A DNA stretch of 64,000 nucleotides from Adiantum capillus-veneris (lineage: Eukaryota; Streptophyta; Polypodiopsida; Polypodiales; Pteridaceae). This document shows positions 35,194 to 47,113 of the stretch, in pieces. A model generated the notes under the pieces. That model saw nothing but the letters and a program-made list of their open reading frames with translations, had not been told where the DNA came from and made no database searches. How positions within the stretch are numbered: the stretch's first letter is position 1; each line of letters opens with the position of its first letter. The stretch spans positions 10,626,809-10,690,808 of the forward strand of contig CM043959.1 of NCBI GenBank assembly GCA_014529385.2, in the 5' to 3' direction. Both the position numbers and the translations under genes were made by a program.

Positions 35194-36251
35194 TTGCCGA
35201 CAACAACGTTTCCACAAATATTCCATTAAGATTCCTCAAAGATTCTGTAAAGATTCCACATGAAGATGGTGATGAAGTAATGAAGATGAAGACGGATGTT
35301 GCAACATGAAGATACGAGTTCATGGACGTCATCGAATATCCCGTTATTATTATTTTGAGCCATTACGGCCACTTTTGTAATGTTTACGGGAACCTCATAT
35401 TTTAAATCGGCACTTGTATTTTGGCCGCAGATGCTTGTATAATGAGTAAAGCCAACTCAGTTTCTTGTAATTAAGTTATGTAGAAGCCTAGGGACAATTC
35501 AGGTCATTTGGCCGAACATTAGGTTTGAAGGCTTGGTACATAAGCTGAAACCTAAGGCTTTGTAAAAAAGACATTACTTTATCTCAAATAATATACAGTC
35601 GTGGGTTCTGCAGCACACAGTAGTGAGCTTCATGCACACACACCATCGCGCACACTAATCACATTGCAGATATGAGAGTAGGAGCGTGTTAGCATCAAGG
35701 AGCTCTCCGCGTCAACGCAAGCAATGCAAGCCGAGGACCACATCGCGAGCCCGCCTGCTACGAGCTATATTTGGTCGTAAGTACCTCAAACGACATCCGA
35801 TGTGAATGATCAAGTAGTCGTTAGAATCACGGCGAGAAGCTCTTCGTGTTGATGTCTTTGTAGATCAGTTCCAAAAACTTTTGAAATTGCTGTTTTGAGT
35901 CTATCGCGACAGCGATTAGAGGTCTTACAGTTATGGTTTTCAGGGTTTAGGTGTTTGGCCATGTAGGATATGTCCTTGTGAGTCTTGCCCTCTGATTTCG
36001 AGTCATTCCGATATGATTTGAGACTGTTTCGAGCTTGTAGTGTTTCGTAGGATGTGTTGTCTGTTTCTTTGCTTTATGGTAGTGTTGTGGTAGGATTAGT
36101 GATTGTAGAGTGTTGTTAGTGTCTAGCTCAGGATTGACAACCCAGAGATTGCCTCCATGCCCTAGTCGGGTCAGCTACGTCCTCGGATTGACAGTTTGTT
36201 GGTCTGTGTTCTCGCTGTGCTCCATCGTCCGTCGCGGCGTACCCGCTAACA
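35194..36251 (+). repeat. 5' LTR of Element III
   Basis: Pairs with 45421-46473 and ends CCGCTAACA. The TATA position reads TACATAA (3' LTR: TATATAA). GTAAGT lies at 35777-35782 and an A-palindrome half-site (GAGTCTATCGCGA) at 35898-35910. The extreme 5' end is eroded compared with the 3' LTR. Confidence 0.85.
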
Positions 36252-36252
36252 T

Positions 36253-36270
36253 TGGTGCCGTTGCCAGGGA
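36253..36270 (+). promoter_or_regulatory. Primer binding site, tRNA-Asp (Element III)
   Basis: TGGTGCCGTTGCCAGGGA differs from the perfect site at two positions, both C-to-T or G-to-A changes. Confidence 0.8.
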
Positions 36271-38538
36271 TGAAGCGCCTAAACTAGCGTAGACCACATC
36301 ACTCGTGTTTGACAATATAGCGTTTCTCTAGAGTTTTCTAGAGTGTTGTCACCATTTGCCTTCTTGGGAAGTCAGAGAGCGGATCTTTTGACTGAGGGAT
36401 AGCCAAGGAGCCTGCGTCTCGCCGAGGTGGTCCACCATGAGGTTGAGGTATGGTTATATTATTTTGTTGTGTGTTTAGATTAGGTTTTATGGTTTGTGTG
36501 TTTGGTTGTGATTTATGGTTGTGAAGAACTTGAAAGAGAAAAAACGCAAAGAAAAAGGCAAAAGGTAAGCCGGAGGTTGTTTGCTTGCCAGAAAGCAAAA
36601 ACAACCATTCAACCATTCAAAGTAGGACTTTAGGTAGTGTAGGACATCTGATGTTGATCTAGAGCAATTTTGACATGAAAATGTGCTTGAAAACACAAAA
36701 GGCGAAATTGTGTTGATTATTGTAAAAGTGCTCTAAAATGGTCGTTTGAAAGCCGATTTGAGTGCTTGTTTTTGCATTGGAGACCTTAAGGTAAGGGGAA
36801 AACACAGATTTGGTCCAATCCACACCAAAAGAAAAAAAAAATCGAAAAAATCCAAAAAAAAACAAAAAATCTGAAACCAAATCTGCAATTTTCAAAAAAA
36901 AGTTTGACAACTTGACCAAATTTTCAAACCTTGTGAAACTTGGTATACATGATCTACAGAGGGTAGGGAACACATCTGTGAAGAGAAAATTTGAAAAAAG
37001 TGTCATTTTGGCATATTTGGTGAGCCTATCGGGATAGACTAAGAACCCAGTGATAGAAACTGAATTTTTCAAAAACATGTGTGGCATAGCTTGGAAAGGT
37101 GCTATCAAGGACACATAAAAATTTTGAAGTCATTTGGACATCGGAATGTGGGTCTAAGACCATTTGAGAGGATTCAGCTTGTAGAAAACACCAGATCTGG
37201 TCCAACTGACAAAGTAAAAGTCCAAAACAAGTGAAAATTGGTAGGAGGACTAAGGAGAGTATTGGAACACAGTGGTATAGTCAAAGTTCAAGTTTGACCT
37301 ATAAAAGGGGTACTTGCTGAGGCTATCGCGATACACTCAAAGCAGGGCCAAAGAAATTGAGATTTTCAAAACCCTCTGGAGCATAGCTTGTTTAGCCTCT
37401 CAGGAGGTTACACACAAAATTTGGTGGATTTTGGACATTGGGAAGTCATCCTAAGTCTATTTTCTAGTGATCAGATAGACTCAGAATTCTAGAGTTGGAG
37501 TTAGAGACCTAAGAAAAACTCCAAAACAAGTGGAAATTGGTGAGCAAGGTGTACAGAGCATAGGGAACACAGTGGTGAAGAGAAATCTGGAAAATTTTCA
37601 GAACTGAAGAATCTGCTGAGTCTATCGCGATAGATTAGGGTTTTTTCACAAAAATTGAAATTTTTGAAAACTGACCTTAGAGCCTTGTTCTACATGTTGT
37701 TGTGAGCCTATGGTTAAATTTTGAGTAAATTTGGAGTATTGTAAGTGCATCTAAGTGGATTACTTCACAAGATCAGAAGTTGTTTGATGCAAGTTACAAA
37801 GGGAAAGTATTCCAAATTGGTTGAAACTTGGTGAGTAGTATCTCAAGAGAAGGGGGAACTCAAATCTGTAAAAACAGTTGAAAAACTGTATCCCAGTAAC
37901 ACTCTGGTGAGTCTATCGCGATAGACTCAGAAATTCACTGTAGAAAAATTAAAATTCAAATCTAACTTCATATTTGGGTTCAGAAGGCCCATTATACCCT
38001 GTACACAAAGTTTGAGTGCATTTGGACATCTACAAGGGGTACTTGGTGAGCCTATCGCGATAGACAAGTCAGGAAAAAAATTTAGAAATTTTTTTGAAAC
38101 CAAGTATACCACTGGGTTTATCATTGCCTAAGGAGTGCACACACCAATTTTGGGCTCAAACTGACCACTTGCAAAAACATCAGATAGAGCAACTTAATTT
38201 CCAAATTACATCTCACTGTTTTGGTCATAACTTTCACATACGGACTCCGATTCCAAAACTTTTTTTATCAAAACGTAGCTTGAGAGCAGCACTATAGATC
38301 TTAGAGTAAATTGACCAAAGTGGTTGCCGGCATACATTTTGGTCAGTTTTGAAAAAACGTTGTTTAAGGCCTCAAAATGCATCCGGAAGTCAGGGGTGTC
38401 TAAAACCGACAATTTGAGAGAATTGTGAGAAAATGCTCACGGTTTTGGACATAGTTTTGGATTTTCCCTGTCCAAAACACTTGAACACACTGAGAGAGGT
38501 ATTACTACAGCAAGCTAGAGCTATTAAGCCTAGAAGTC
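36271..38538 (+). other. Leader of Element III with A-type palindromes
   Basis: Copies at 37021-37040 (GGG centre), 37318-37339, 37618-37636, 37908-37929 (perfect 22 nt) and 38047-38066. Spacings are 297, 300, 290 and 139 bp. Similar text precedes them (for example GGGAACACAGTGGTGAAGAG). ORFs here (36659-37114 minus and others) are low-complexity and not credible. An acceptor-like TACTACAG (AG at 38509-38510) lies 28 bases before the gag ATG. Confidence 0.85.
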
Positions 38539-41500
38539 ATGTCTACATCAGACTCAAACTCAGCTTATACAAGCACATGGATTGCAGGGATAGATGAGCA
38601 CCCGCCCAGAATAGATCTTCCAAACCTACAATACATAAAGACCAATTTTGTGGAGAGAGTTTGGACGTATAACCATGAAAGTGAAGGACTATATAGGTAT
38701 ACTAATGGAAATCAATTCAACCTTTACAGTTGCTTAGAGCCTTACCCAGATGAGCTGACAGAGTACAAGCTCTCATATGTCTATACATACGAGGTCGACC
38801 GACAATGGGCATCTTTATTTGTTGACAAGTATGGACGAGAATATAGAGCTGTAGAAAGCACAAATCCACGAACCAAATTAGACATGAGTGGATATTTGGT
38901 CAATGAAGGACCTCAGATACATCCACCAAACACAGGAACCTCTAAGAGAATTCCAAAGAGGGGACTACCACCTGGATTTCCTCCTAGAGCGATAACGAGA
39001 GATGAAACGATACCAGAGAGGAGTATGGTTCCATACTTTGCACCCCAAAGTATAAGACCATCTCAGCTAAGAAAATGGGTAAATAGAAAGTACAATGGCA
39101 TAGGAGACCCATACGCCCATGTCTCGGCTTTTAAGCAAATCGTACGAGCAGAACAAGTAGAGGACTTCCACATGCAGTATGAGGGTTTTGGACTTACATT
39201 GGAGGACAATGCACAAGCATGGTTTGAACTATTGAACCGGAGAGAGTTCACAACCATTGAGAAAATGTTGGATGAATTTGTTCAAGAATTCACCAAGAGG
39301 GGCATAATACATAACACCCTTCCTAAGATTCAGAAATATAAACAAGGAGAAACAGAAACATTGCGACATGCAATACTGCGTTTCAAGAAATATGTTTCTA
39401 GATGTCCTACCCAAGAGTTACCCACGCCAAAACGTCAGATCCTATGCTTCATCAGAGGGCTTAGGAATGAGAATCTACAAAAGGACCTATACATGAAAAG
39501 ATACCAAACCTTGGAAGATGTGACCAAAGCGGAAGTTGACCTAGTTGACAATTGCAAATTCTATGAGTTACCCACGCCAGAACGTCAGATCCTATGCTTC
39601 ATCAGAGGGCTTAGGAATGAGAATCTACAAAAGGACCTATACATGAAAAGATACTAAACCTTGGAAGATGTGACCAAAGCGGAAGTTGACCTAGTTGACA
39701 ATTGCAAATTCTATGAAGATGGTCACAAGAAGATGAATGATGCGAGTGAGAAAAAGAAAACCGCTGATCTTGAGGATCAAAGAGGGAATCTAGGACAAAA
39801 CCAAGTAAATGTTGAGGAGCAAATCATAGAGAATGTGATGCAACGCATCAACCACTCTGACAGAGTACCAGCCTATAGAGTTCCTCAACAACGAAGGTGC
39901 ATGATATGTGGAGGGGACCATCCGATGCAACATTGTCCTAACTATAGACCTAAGACTCCACCAGGGTTTGAGCATGTTATGTCTGAACCTCCTAGATATC
40001 ATCCTGTAGCAGAACAAGTGTTCTTAAGTGAAAGACCCATAGCTGCTAGAAATGCATATGTGAATCATGAGCTTCAAATACAAAGATATGTGGTAGATCA
40101 GAGGCCACTTCAAGGTCAATATCAAGTATTGCCACAACAACCAATACGTCCGTGTGACAGATGTGGTAGTAGTGATCACTTGATTAAGGATTGTCCACAC
40201 CATGATATCATGATAAATGTATATTGTAATGAGTGTGCAGTCACACATATGATTTTGGATTGTCCTAAGAATCCAAGAAAGAAAGGTAAAATGCAACCAC
40301 ATGTTACCTTTCCTTCTACCAGCAAATCACAGAAAGAACGAGCCGCAACAAAAGGAGAGACGACAACAACAACAGATCAAGAAACAATTGCAAAAGAACA
40401 GGTGCTTAAACAACAAGAAGATGAAAGTAAGCAAGTTGCTCCAGTAAACGTTGTCACAAGAGCACAAGCAAAAGTGCAAGAGCAGAAGCCTACAAATGGA
40501 GAGACTAGTAAGAGTTCCAAAAGCCGTAGAAACTCTAGACAAGCAAGAAGGACTAGAATGAAAGCAAGACTAGAAAGGGAGAAAGGAGAAGAAAAGGCTG
40601 TTATACAGCTGAGTTGGAAACAACTCAAGAGCAACAGACACAGCAAAGGGAAGCTGAAACCCTTAAACCAGCTAAAGCACCCAAGAGTGCTAGTTAGTTC
40701 AGGAGGATCTGTCCTAGTGGACAAAGTGAATGAGCCTTTAGATGCGATTTTACAGGCTGATGAGGATAGATTGGCAAATAGACAGACCTTAGAACAAAGA
40801 TGGATGCCTTATCCTTATCCTGAATTAGAGAAGTAGAGGCTAGAAATGTGTAAGCAGCTCATTGAAACTGCTCAAGCATTGCTAGAACCACCTCCACCAG
40901 AATTGAAGAATAGGATAGTCACCCCAGTGCACAAAGATGAGAGCATTAAAGTAGACGAATTGCCTAGAGAAGTGGTAGATCATAGGGAAGAACCACTGCC
41001 AAGGTCGCAAGACTCGAGGGTGGTCCAAAATACAATAGATGAATCAATGAGGGATTTCCCACCCTATGTTCCTATAGTTGAGGAGCAGTGGCCAGAGGAG
41101 TTATGGAAGGTTGTCCGAGATGCCCAAAAAAGAGAAGAGGATGCTGGACCAGCACCATTTCCTGAAATCACATTAGATAGACCACAAATGAGTGTTGATG
41201 TGAGGTCATATCATGGTGACATAGGATTGATAGCCTCCGAAGAGAGTAGACCTGCATCGTTAAGAACTTTGCCACAGTACATGGGAGATTTTTAGGCAAA
41301 TTCTGAGATTGTGAGAGTTCCATCACAGAGGCTAGGAGGGACAAAAGAATTGGACACAAAAATTTTGACTGACTTGCTATCCACGCCAGTGAAGTGCACA
41401 ATTACGTTGGCAGAACTTTTGAAAATCAGGCCAAGTATGTGGACGGATATACGAAAATGCTTGGAAAAAAGTGGGATCAAAAGCCCGTTAAGGTTCCTAG

Positions 41501-42309
41501 AAAAAGAGCTAGATGAGATCCAGAAGCCTAGATCAAATGTAAGACAGGTACCTCTGAACAAAGTAGGCGAGTACTGTGAAGGAGAAGATGGTAATGCCAC
41601 TTTGCCTGTCGAGTACAATGGGATTGAAACAAAAGCTATACTTGATAGCGGAGTAGGAATTGCCATAGCAACAAAACGAATATGGGAGAAATGGGGTAGG
41701 CCCGCCTTTAGAACAACCAGAATAAAATTAAAGTTAGCGGATGGGCATGTGGAAAGACCCATGGGATGGCTAGAAGCGATAGTGGTGTCTTCTTGTGGTA
41801 TAGAGTATGCACATACTTTTGCCATAGTTGACTTTGGCAAGAAAAATAACTATGAAATCATCCTTTGAAGACCATTCATGAGACAACTCAAGATGGTACA
41901 AGATTGGGGTTATGATTATCCATACTTGAGACATGCTGAAACCACAACACGTGTAGATATGAGAAATCATAGTTACCAATATGTAACTAGAACGCCCGTG
42001 GAAGATTTTGATTCTGCAACACAAAGTGGATCAACAGACCATCCGTGGATGGGCAAAAAGAAAGAAATCTGGATGTGCGGAGCATCGGAGTGTAGTGACT
42101 TTGGGAGAAATGAGAATGCCTTAGAGAGGGTCTTAGAAGATGATGCTTACATAAGAGAACCTTTTTCGGAAGAGGCGTTAGAACCGCTAGAGTGGACTCA
42201 AATATTGGCTACTTTGGATGTCTGTGTTAATGAGACCACACCAACAAAATTTTGCGATGAGAATGGGTATGACATAGTCCCCTACTACATGCTTAAGGGT
42301 TATGTGTGA
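38539..42309 (+). pseudogene. gag-protease ORF of Element III, one frame with four stops
   Basis: A single frame from ATG 38539 to TGA 42307-42309, broken only by TAA (39655), TAG (40834), TAG (41293) and TGA (41866). The gag N-domain has YTYEVDRQWASLFVDKYGRE. The capsid-like region has RPSQLRKWVNRKYNG, EGFGLTLEDNAQAWF and ILCFIRGLRNENLQ. Three zinc-knuckle-like motifs follow: CMICGGDHPMQHC, CDRCGSSDHLIKDC and CNECAVTHMILDC. The retropepsin loop is KAILDSGVGIAIAT (about 41633-41674), ending near YEIIL. The conserved KEIWMCGASECSDF and KFCDENGYDIVPYYML block ends the frame. Each stop is one transition from CAA, CAG or TGG, consistent with decay of methylated cytosines. Gag packages RNA and the protease would mature it. 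Confidence 0.85.
39415..39714. repeat. 150-bp in-frame tandem duplication in gag of Element III
   Basis: Copies 39415-39564 and 39565-39714 are nearly identical and encode the same 50 residues (ELPTPKRQILCFIRGL and following). The second copy holds the TAA. Confidence 0.95.
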
Positions 42310-44218
42310 GACAGATGAAGAGTCTGAGTATGATGAACTCAAAGTCAAGACAAATGACTCTATGGGTGATCCTTCTTGTGATTCATATAATGAAGAGTCA
42401 GATAGGCAAGAAGTGAATACCTCAATGATGTCTACAATATCATTGGGTGGTATTGATACACTTGCTACAACGGAGGGAGGTATGAAATCTATCCAAAGTG
42501 CTAGATGCAAATCACCACCACATGATGCATCTCTCACCACTGGAACCTCAGACGACAAGGAGTCCAGGCCAAAGATTGCTCAAGTCACTCAAGAGAACAC
42601 AGGCAATCTAGTACCAAAGAAGATCAACTTTTTGCTAAGTGCACAACACGGATTCAAGATGAATTTTATGGCAGAAATTGATACAAATTCCACGACTAAT
42701 GTCATGTCATATGGCATGTGGTTACTTCTAGGTAAGCCAAAGCTTTATGATATTCAGATAAAGGTAAATCTCTCACTTGAAGTGGATGTTATAAGTATGG
42801 GGATTGCAGAAGCTACTCTTCAACTACACTCACAGAATGTCAAAGAAAAATTCTTGGTGGTAGATTCTCGAAAAATGGGAACACACTTGATTTTGTCCAA
42901 GCCATGGGCACAAGTCTGTGAAGACGAGCCTGAATCTTCAACAATGGTCATCACGACAAGCTCAACAGAGGTCAAGCCTACAACAGTTCAAAGATTCTTG
43001 GCTATTGAAAAAGGAAAAGCTAAAGTAATCCCACAGTCTCTAGCCCAGCGAATGCAAGTGCAAGACAAAGCCTCTACATCAAAAGCCAAACCATCAACAA
43101 AACAATGGAAACCCAAGCAAAAAGATTATCAACCGAAGTTTCCATCGCCCAAAAGTCTCCAAAGGAAGTCAAAACAGGTCAACCAAGTGCTAGTATCCAA
43201 AGCACAGATTAAAGTTAATGATCCAATTTGGATACAATCACAGGAACAACCTCAACAAGCAAAGGTAACAGGATGGATCACATCAAGCGAGTCAATTATT
43301 GCACAAGGCTACAAGAAAGGAAATTCAGATGTTTGGGTCAACAAGCCCAAGATAACAGCCTGGCGATATCCATCCCATGACAACCACTCAGTTAGGAATC
43401 AACAAAGCCGTCAACGTCAATCACATAACTCAACCAAGAGAAAGGACAGGTACAAAAATCAAAAGAGAAGGTCTTCCACTGGACAAACCATATGACAAGT
43501 CTGGGTAATGAAATCAGAATTCTACCAGACTACCCAACAAAGTCAAGTGAAGATCACCTCCAAGCAAGTCCAAAGATTCATTCCAGTCGATTTACTCAAA
43601 GCACAAGGATTCTATGAGGGTAACTTTCAAATCTGGTTACCTAAGGTAGTAGCTTATCAAGGAATCACCCAAGAACAGCAAGAAACATCAAGAAATCAAG
43701 AGCAGCCACCCGCTATACCCAAGAGTACTACAACCTATAGATGGATCCCTCGTTAATTACTACAAGAGCAAGGCTTTTACAAAAGTAACAGCCATATTTA
43801 GAAATTAAAGACAAGGTACCATCAAGTCAAAGAAGAAACAAGGCAAGTGGCAAAGGACATCACACCATGCCCAAGAACAATGTGGGTTCCAAAATCCGCG
43901 ATTGAGGCTCAACAACAAGAAAGATACACAACTCCTTTACAGCCTCTTAACAACAATAAGAAAGCAACGGTAAATGTTGAGGTCACAGTTTTGAATAACA
44001 CTTTCTGGAAGAAGAAGACTTCATCAACCATTGCTTCAACATCAATACCTGTCTCATCAAGCAACCACAATTTGCTACCAAGGAATGAAGAGCAGATATA
44101 TGCCAATGTATTGGACAACATGGCATCTCAAACAGAAACTAACGAGAAAGGCCTAAACATCAAAGGCATATGGAATTGGATTTCAGGCCGCGATCAGGTA
44201 AGTCCAAGTCGCCTTTAA
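42302..44218 (+). pseudogene. Second ORF of Element III: retropepsin-like segment and W-x-P-K repeats
   Basis: A frame overlapping the end of the gag-protease frame, with stops at 43493 and 43754 and near 43800. An acidic start (MCETDEESEYDEL) is followed by NFMAEIDTNSTTNVMS and LILSKPWAQV, reminiscent of a retropepsin whose DTG has become DTN. A Lys/Gln/Ser-rich region then carries Trp units: VWVNKPK, QIWLPKVVAYQG, YRWIPR, TMWVPKSAIEAQ and GIWNWISG. The same type of unit occurs at 30.2-30.5 kb. Function unknown. Confidence 0.5.
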
Positions 44219-45420
44219 ACTTACATGACATAAGAGTTTAGAGTCGGGCAGCTGAGCCACTAAATGAGCGAAGTGTCAGACCCAAGCTTCAAGTTAATAT
44301 TTTTGTATGGTCTATGAGTCTAGCTAATAGGTATAAGCTCAAGCTGGAGAGTTGAGCATACATAAAGTCATGTCGCTCATGCTGGAAGAGGTGAGCATAA
44401 GAGTCAAAGTCCACATAATATAAAAGGTGGAGAAGGTGGAGTAGTCAAAACAAAAACACTCACGCACTTGACACAGTGAGGAAGAGTGGAGAAACCTCGA
44501 CAGCAAGAAGCCTGGAACTCTCCCCCTCCGATTGGTTGTTGTATCTTGAATTGCATGAGGTTATATTGACTTTTTGGTGCAACAGATCGTTGTCATTGTA
44601 GCTCTAGTTTGCTTTTCCTGTGGTTGTTATCTAGAAGTCGTACCTGTAAGTTGACTTGAAGCTCTGTCAAACTATTTTTTTGCCTCTCCCTTTTGACTTG
44701 TCAGTAGATTTTCAATTAGTAGTGTGGGGATATCGTGGTTCTTCTTGTTTTTGTTGTTATAAAAAATAAAAGAGTAAAAGTAAAATATAGCGTATATACA
44801 AAATGAAGGTCTTGGATACCTGGATAAGACTAAAGGGAAAAACCCAGTGGGAAAAAATGTCTTTAATCATAATTAAATGCGAGGCTATATGTACTTAGGT
44901 TCTGATGTTATAGAGTTATGCTAAGTTAAAGTACATATGGCCATATGGCTACTAGTATGGGCTTGATATACATGGATAAGTGTTAGTAGCTTGAAGTCAG
45001 AGTCATTGTTGTTGAGCAAAGGCTCATAAAACCTGTTTCCGCTTGGTCATCGTCATTTGTTTGTGTAAGTGCATGGGTGGAATAAAAAAGAGTGCCTAAT
45101 GCATATATCCAATGATGGGACATCTATATACTTGCACAGAGTTATGCATGTTAAACAAGATGCGGTGCGAGAGAAGATTATTGATGGGTTCTTCATGGAG
45201 TTAGTGTAGCGAGCAAAACATATAGCATGAGTGCTTCAAAAGCTTTCACTACTCTACACTACAGGTATAACTTCAAGGCAGCTTTAACATCACGCAAAGG
45301 GACCAACTACAGAAGAGGCTGCCACAACAACTTCAACCAACACCAAGACATCAAGAACTCGTCAAGGCCAGCAACGACATAGGGTCTTGTCGGGGACGAC
45401 AAGAATTCGGAGGGGGAGAG
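44219..45420 (+). other. 3' untranslated region and polypurine tract of Element III
   Basis: No ORF or palindrome cluster seen. It ends in the purine tract CGGAGGGGGAGAG (45408-45420) directly before the 3' LTR. Confidence 0.7.
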
Positions 45421-46473
45421 TGTTGAAAGGACGCCCTTTCAACAATGTTTCCACAAAGATTCCATTAAGATTCCTCAAAGATTCTAAAGATTCCACATGA
45501 AGATGGTGATGAAGTAACGAAGATGAAGATGGATGCTGCAACATGAAGATACGAGTTCATGGACGTCATCGAATATCCCGTTATTATTAATTTGAGCCAT
45601 TACGGCCACTTTTGTAATGTTTACGGGAACCTCATATTTTAAATCGGCACTTGTATTTTGGCCACAGATGCTTGTATAATGAGTAAAGCCAACTCAGTTT
45701 CTTGTAATTAAGCTCTGTAGAAGCCTAGGGACAATTCAGGTCATTTGGTCGGACATTAGGTTTGAAGGCTTGGTATATAAGTTGAAACCTAAGGCTTTGT
45801 AAAAAAGACGTTAAGTTATCTCAAATAATATATAGTCGTGGGTTCTGCAGCACACAGTAGTGAGCTTCACGCACACACACCATCGCGCACACTAATCACA
45901 TTGCAGATATGAGAGTAGGAGCATGTTAGCATCGAGGAGCTCTCCGCGTTAACGCAAGCAATGCAAGCCGAGGACCACATCGCGAGCCTGCCTGCTACGA
46001 GCTATATTTGGTCGTAAGTACCTCAAACAACATCCGATCTGAATGATCAAGTAGTCGTTAGAATTAGGGTGAGAAGCTCTTCGTGTTGATGTCTGTGTAG
46101 ATCACTTCCAGACACTTTGGAAATTTCTGTTTTGAGTCTATCGCGACAGCGATTAGAGGTCTTACAGTTATGGTTTTCAGGGTTTAGGTGTTTGGCCATG
46201 TAGGATATGTCCTTGTGAGTCTTGCCCTTCGGTTTCGAGTCATTCCGATATGATTTGAGACTGTTTCGAGCTTGTAGTGTTTCGTAGGATGCGTTGTGTG
46301 TTTCTTTGCTTTATGGTAGTGTTGTGGTAGGATTAGTGACTGTAGAGTGTTGTTAGTGTCTAGCTTAGGGTTACCTCCATGCCTTAGTCGGGTTAGCTAC
46401 GTCCTCGGATTGACAGTTTGTTGGTCTGTGTTCTCGCTGTGCTCCATCGTCCGTCGCGGTGTACCCGCTAACA
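45421..46473 (+). repeat. 3' LTR of Element III (1053 bp)
   Basis: Starts with a perfect hairpin, TGTTGAAAGG-ACGC-CCTTTCAACA, and ends CCGCTAACA. TATATAA (45774-45780) lies between the arms TAGGTTT (45757-45763) and AAACCTA (45785-45791). GTAAGT is at 46014-46019 and an A half-site at 46133-46146. Confidence 0.9.
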
Positions 46474-47113
46474 TAATCATATGCAGTTTCTGAGGTTTGT
46501 ATTGAGTCCAAATAGCTAGAAAACCATTCTTTGAACCTTGGCTAAGGTATAAAATCCAACTTTGTAATTAAAAACATAAGTTTTTAGACAATAGAAGTAA
46601 GCAGGTGAAAGATCTTCCATTCAACGTAAGTTTCTTATGATGAAAGTGTGATTTTAGTCATGTTGTCTATAAGCTGATTTTGTTCCCTATACACCATACA
46701 CGCACCAAAACCTCACCAAAACTAGTTTTTGACCTTAGGATTAGCTAGAGCATGTCTAGAGGAAGTTATAGGTGCTTCGGCCACCAAAACTATCTGACCT
46801 AAAATAGGCTGTTTATCTTAGGTGCAATTTTGTTTGAGTGTCATAATGACATTTGAGTACATAGGATAGTCTACTCATGCTTGGTAGTAAGTTTCATTGC
46901 ATTCCGAGACTTGTAGCTATGCCAAATCATTGAAACAAGCTTGCAGTAAGGAAAGTAGCTTTTGATGCACATTTGAGACTGAGATAGGTAGGAACGTCTT
47001 AGACCTGGGTTTTCCAAGAGATTAGTTATCTCTTGTAGCCTCCAAGCACTAGTCAGGTCAGCTACATCCCACAGTTTGACATTTTATGTAAGTGGTCCTT
47101 TCTTTGCTAGCAT
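46474..47113 (+). repeat. 3' LTR of Element E2, right part
   Basis: Resumes after Element III. CCTTGGCTAAGG then TATAAAA (46536-46554) parallels the palindrome and TATA of LTR X. GTAAGTTTCT is at 46626, and a lone E-palindrome half-site (TTATCTTAGGTG) lies near 46812. It probably ends near TTGCTAGCA (47113). This LTR could also be the 5' LTR of the family C element that follows; a weak TGGTGAGGCTTGGCAG at about 47118 might be a decayed primer site. Confidence 0.55.

Larger units (their letters stand above)
35194..46473 (+). mobile_element. Element III: 11.3-kb non-autonomous gypsy element
   Basis: LTRs of about 1.05 kb (35194-36251 and 45421-46473) are very similar by eye. The order inside is tRNA-Asp primer site, A-palindrome leader, gag with zinc knuckles, retropepsin, a conserved pre-RT segment, a second ORF with W-x-P-K units, a 1.2-kb untranslated stretch and a polypurine tract. 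RT, RNase H and integrase are absent, so it would need enzymes from a relative such as Element I. It interrupts the 3' LTR of E2. Confidence 0.85.

Noticed and set aside
36659-37114. 151-residue minus-strand Phe-rich ORF
   Set aside because: It lies in the Element III leader and reflects A-rich low-complexity sequence; no relative was seen.
40024-40724. Minus-strand Cys/Leu-rich ORFs with apparent membrane segments
   Set aside because: They are antisense of the Lys/Gln-rich gag of Element III.
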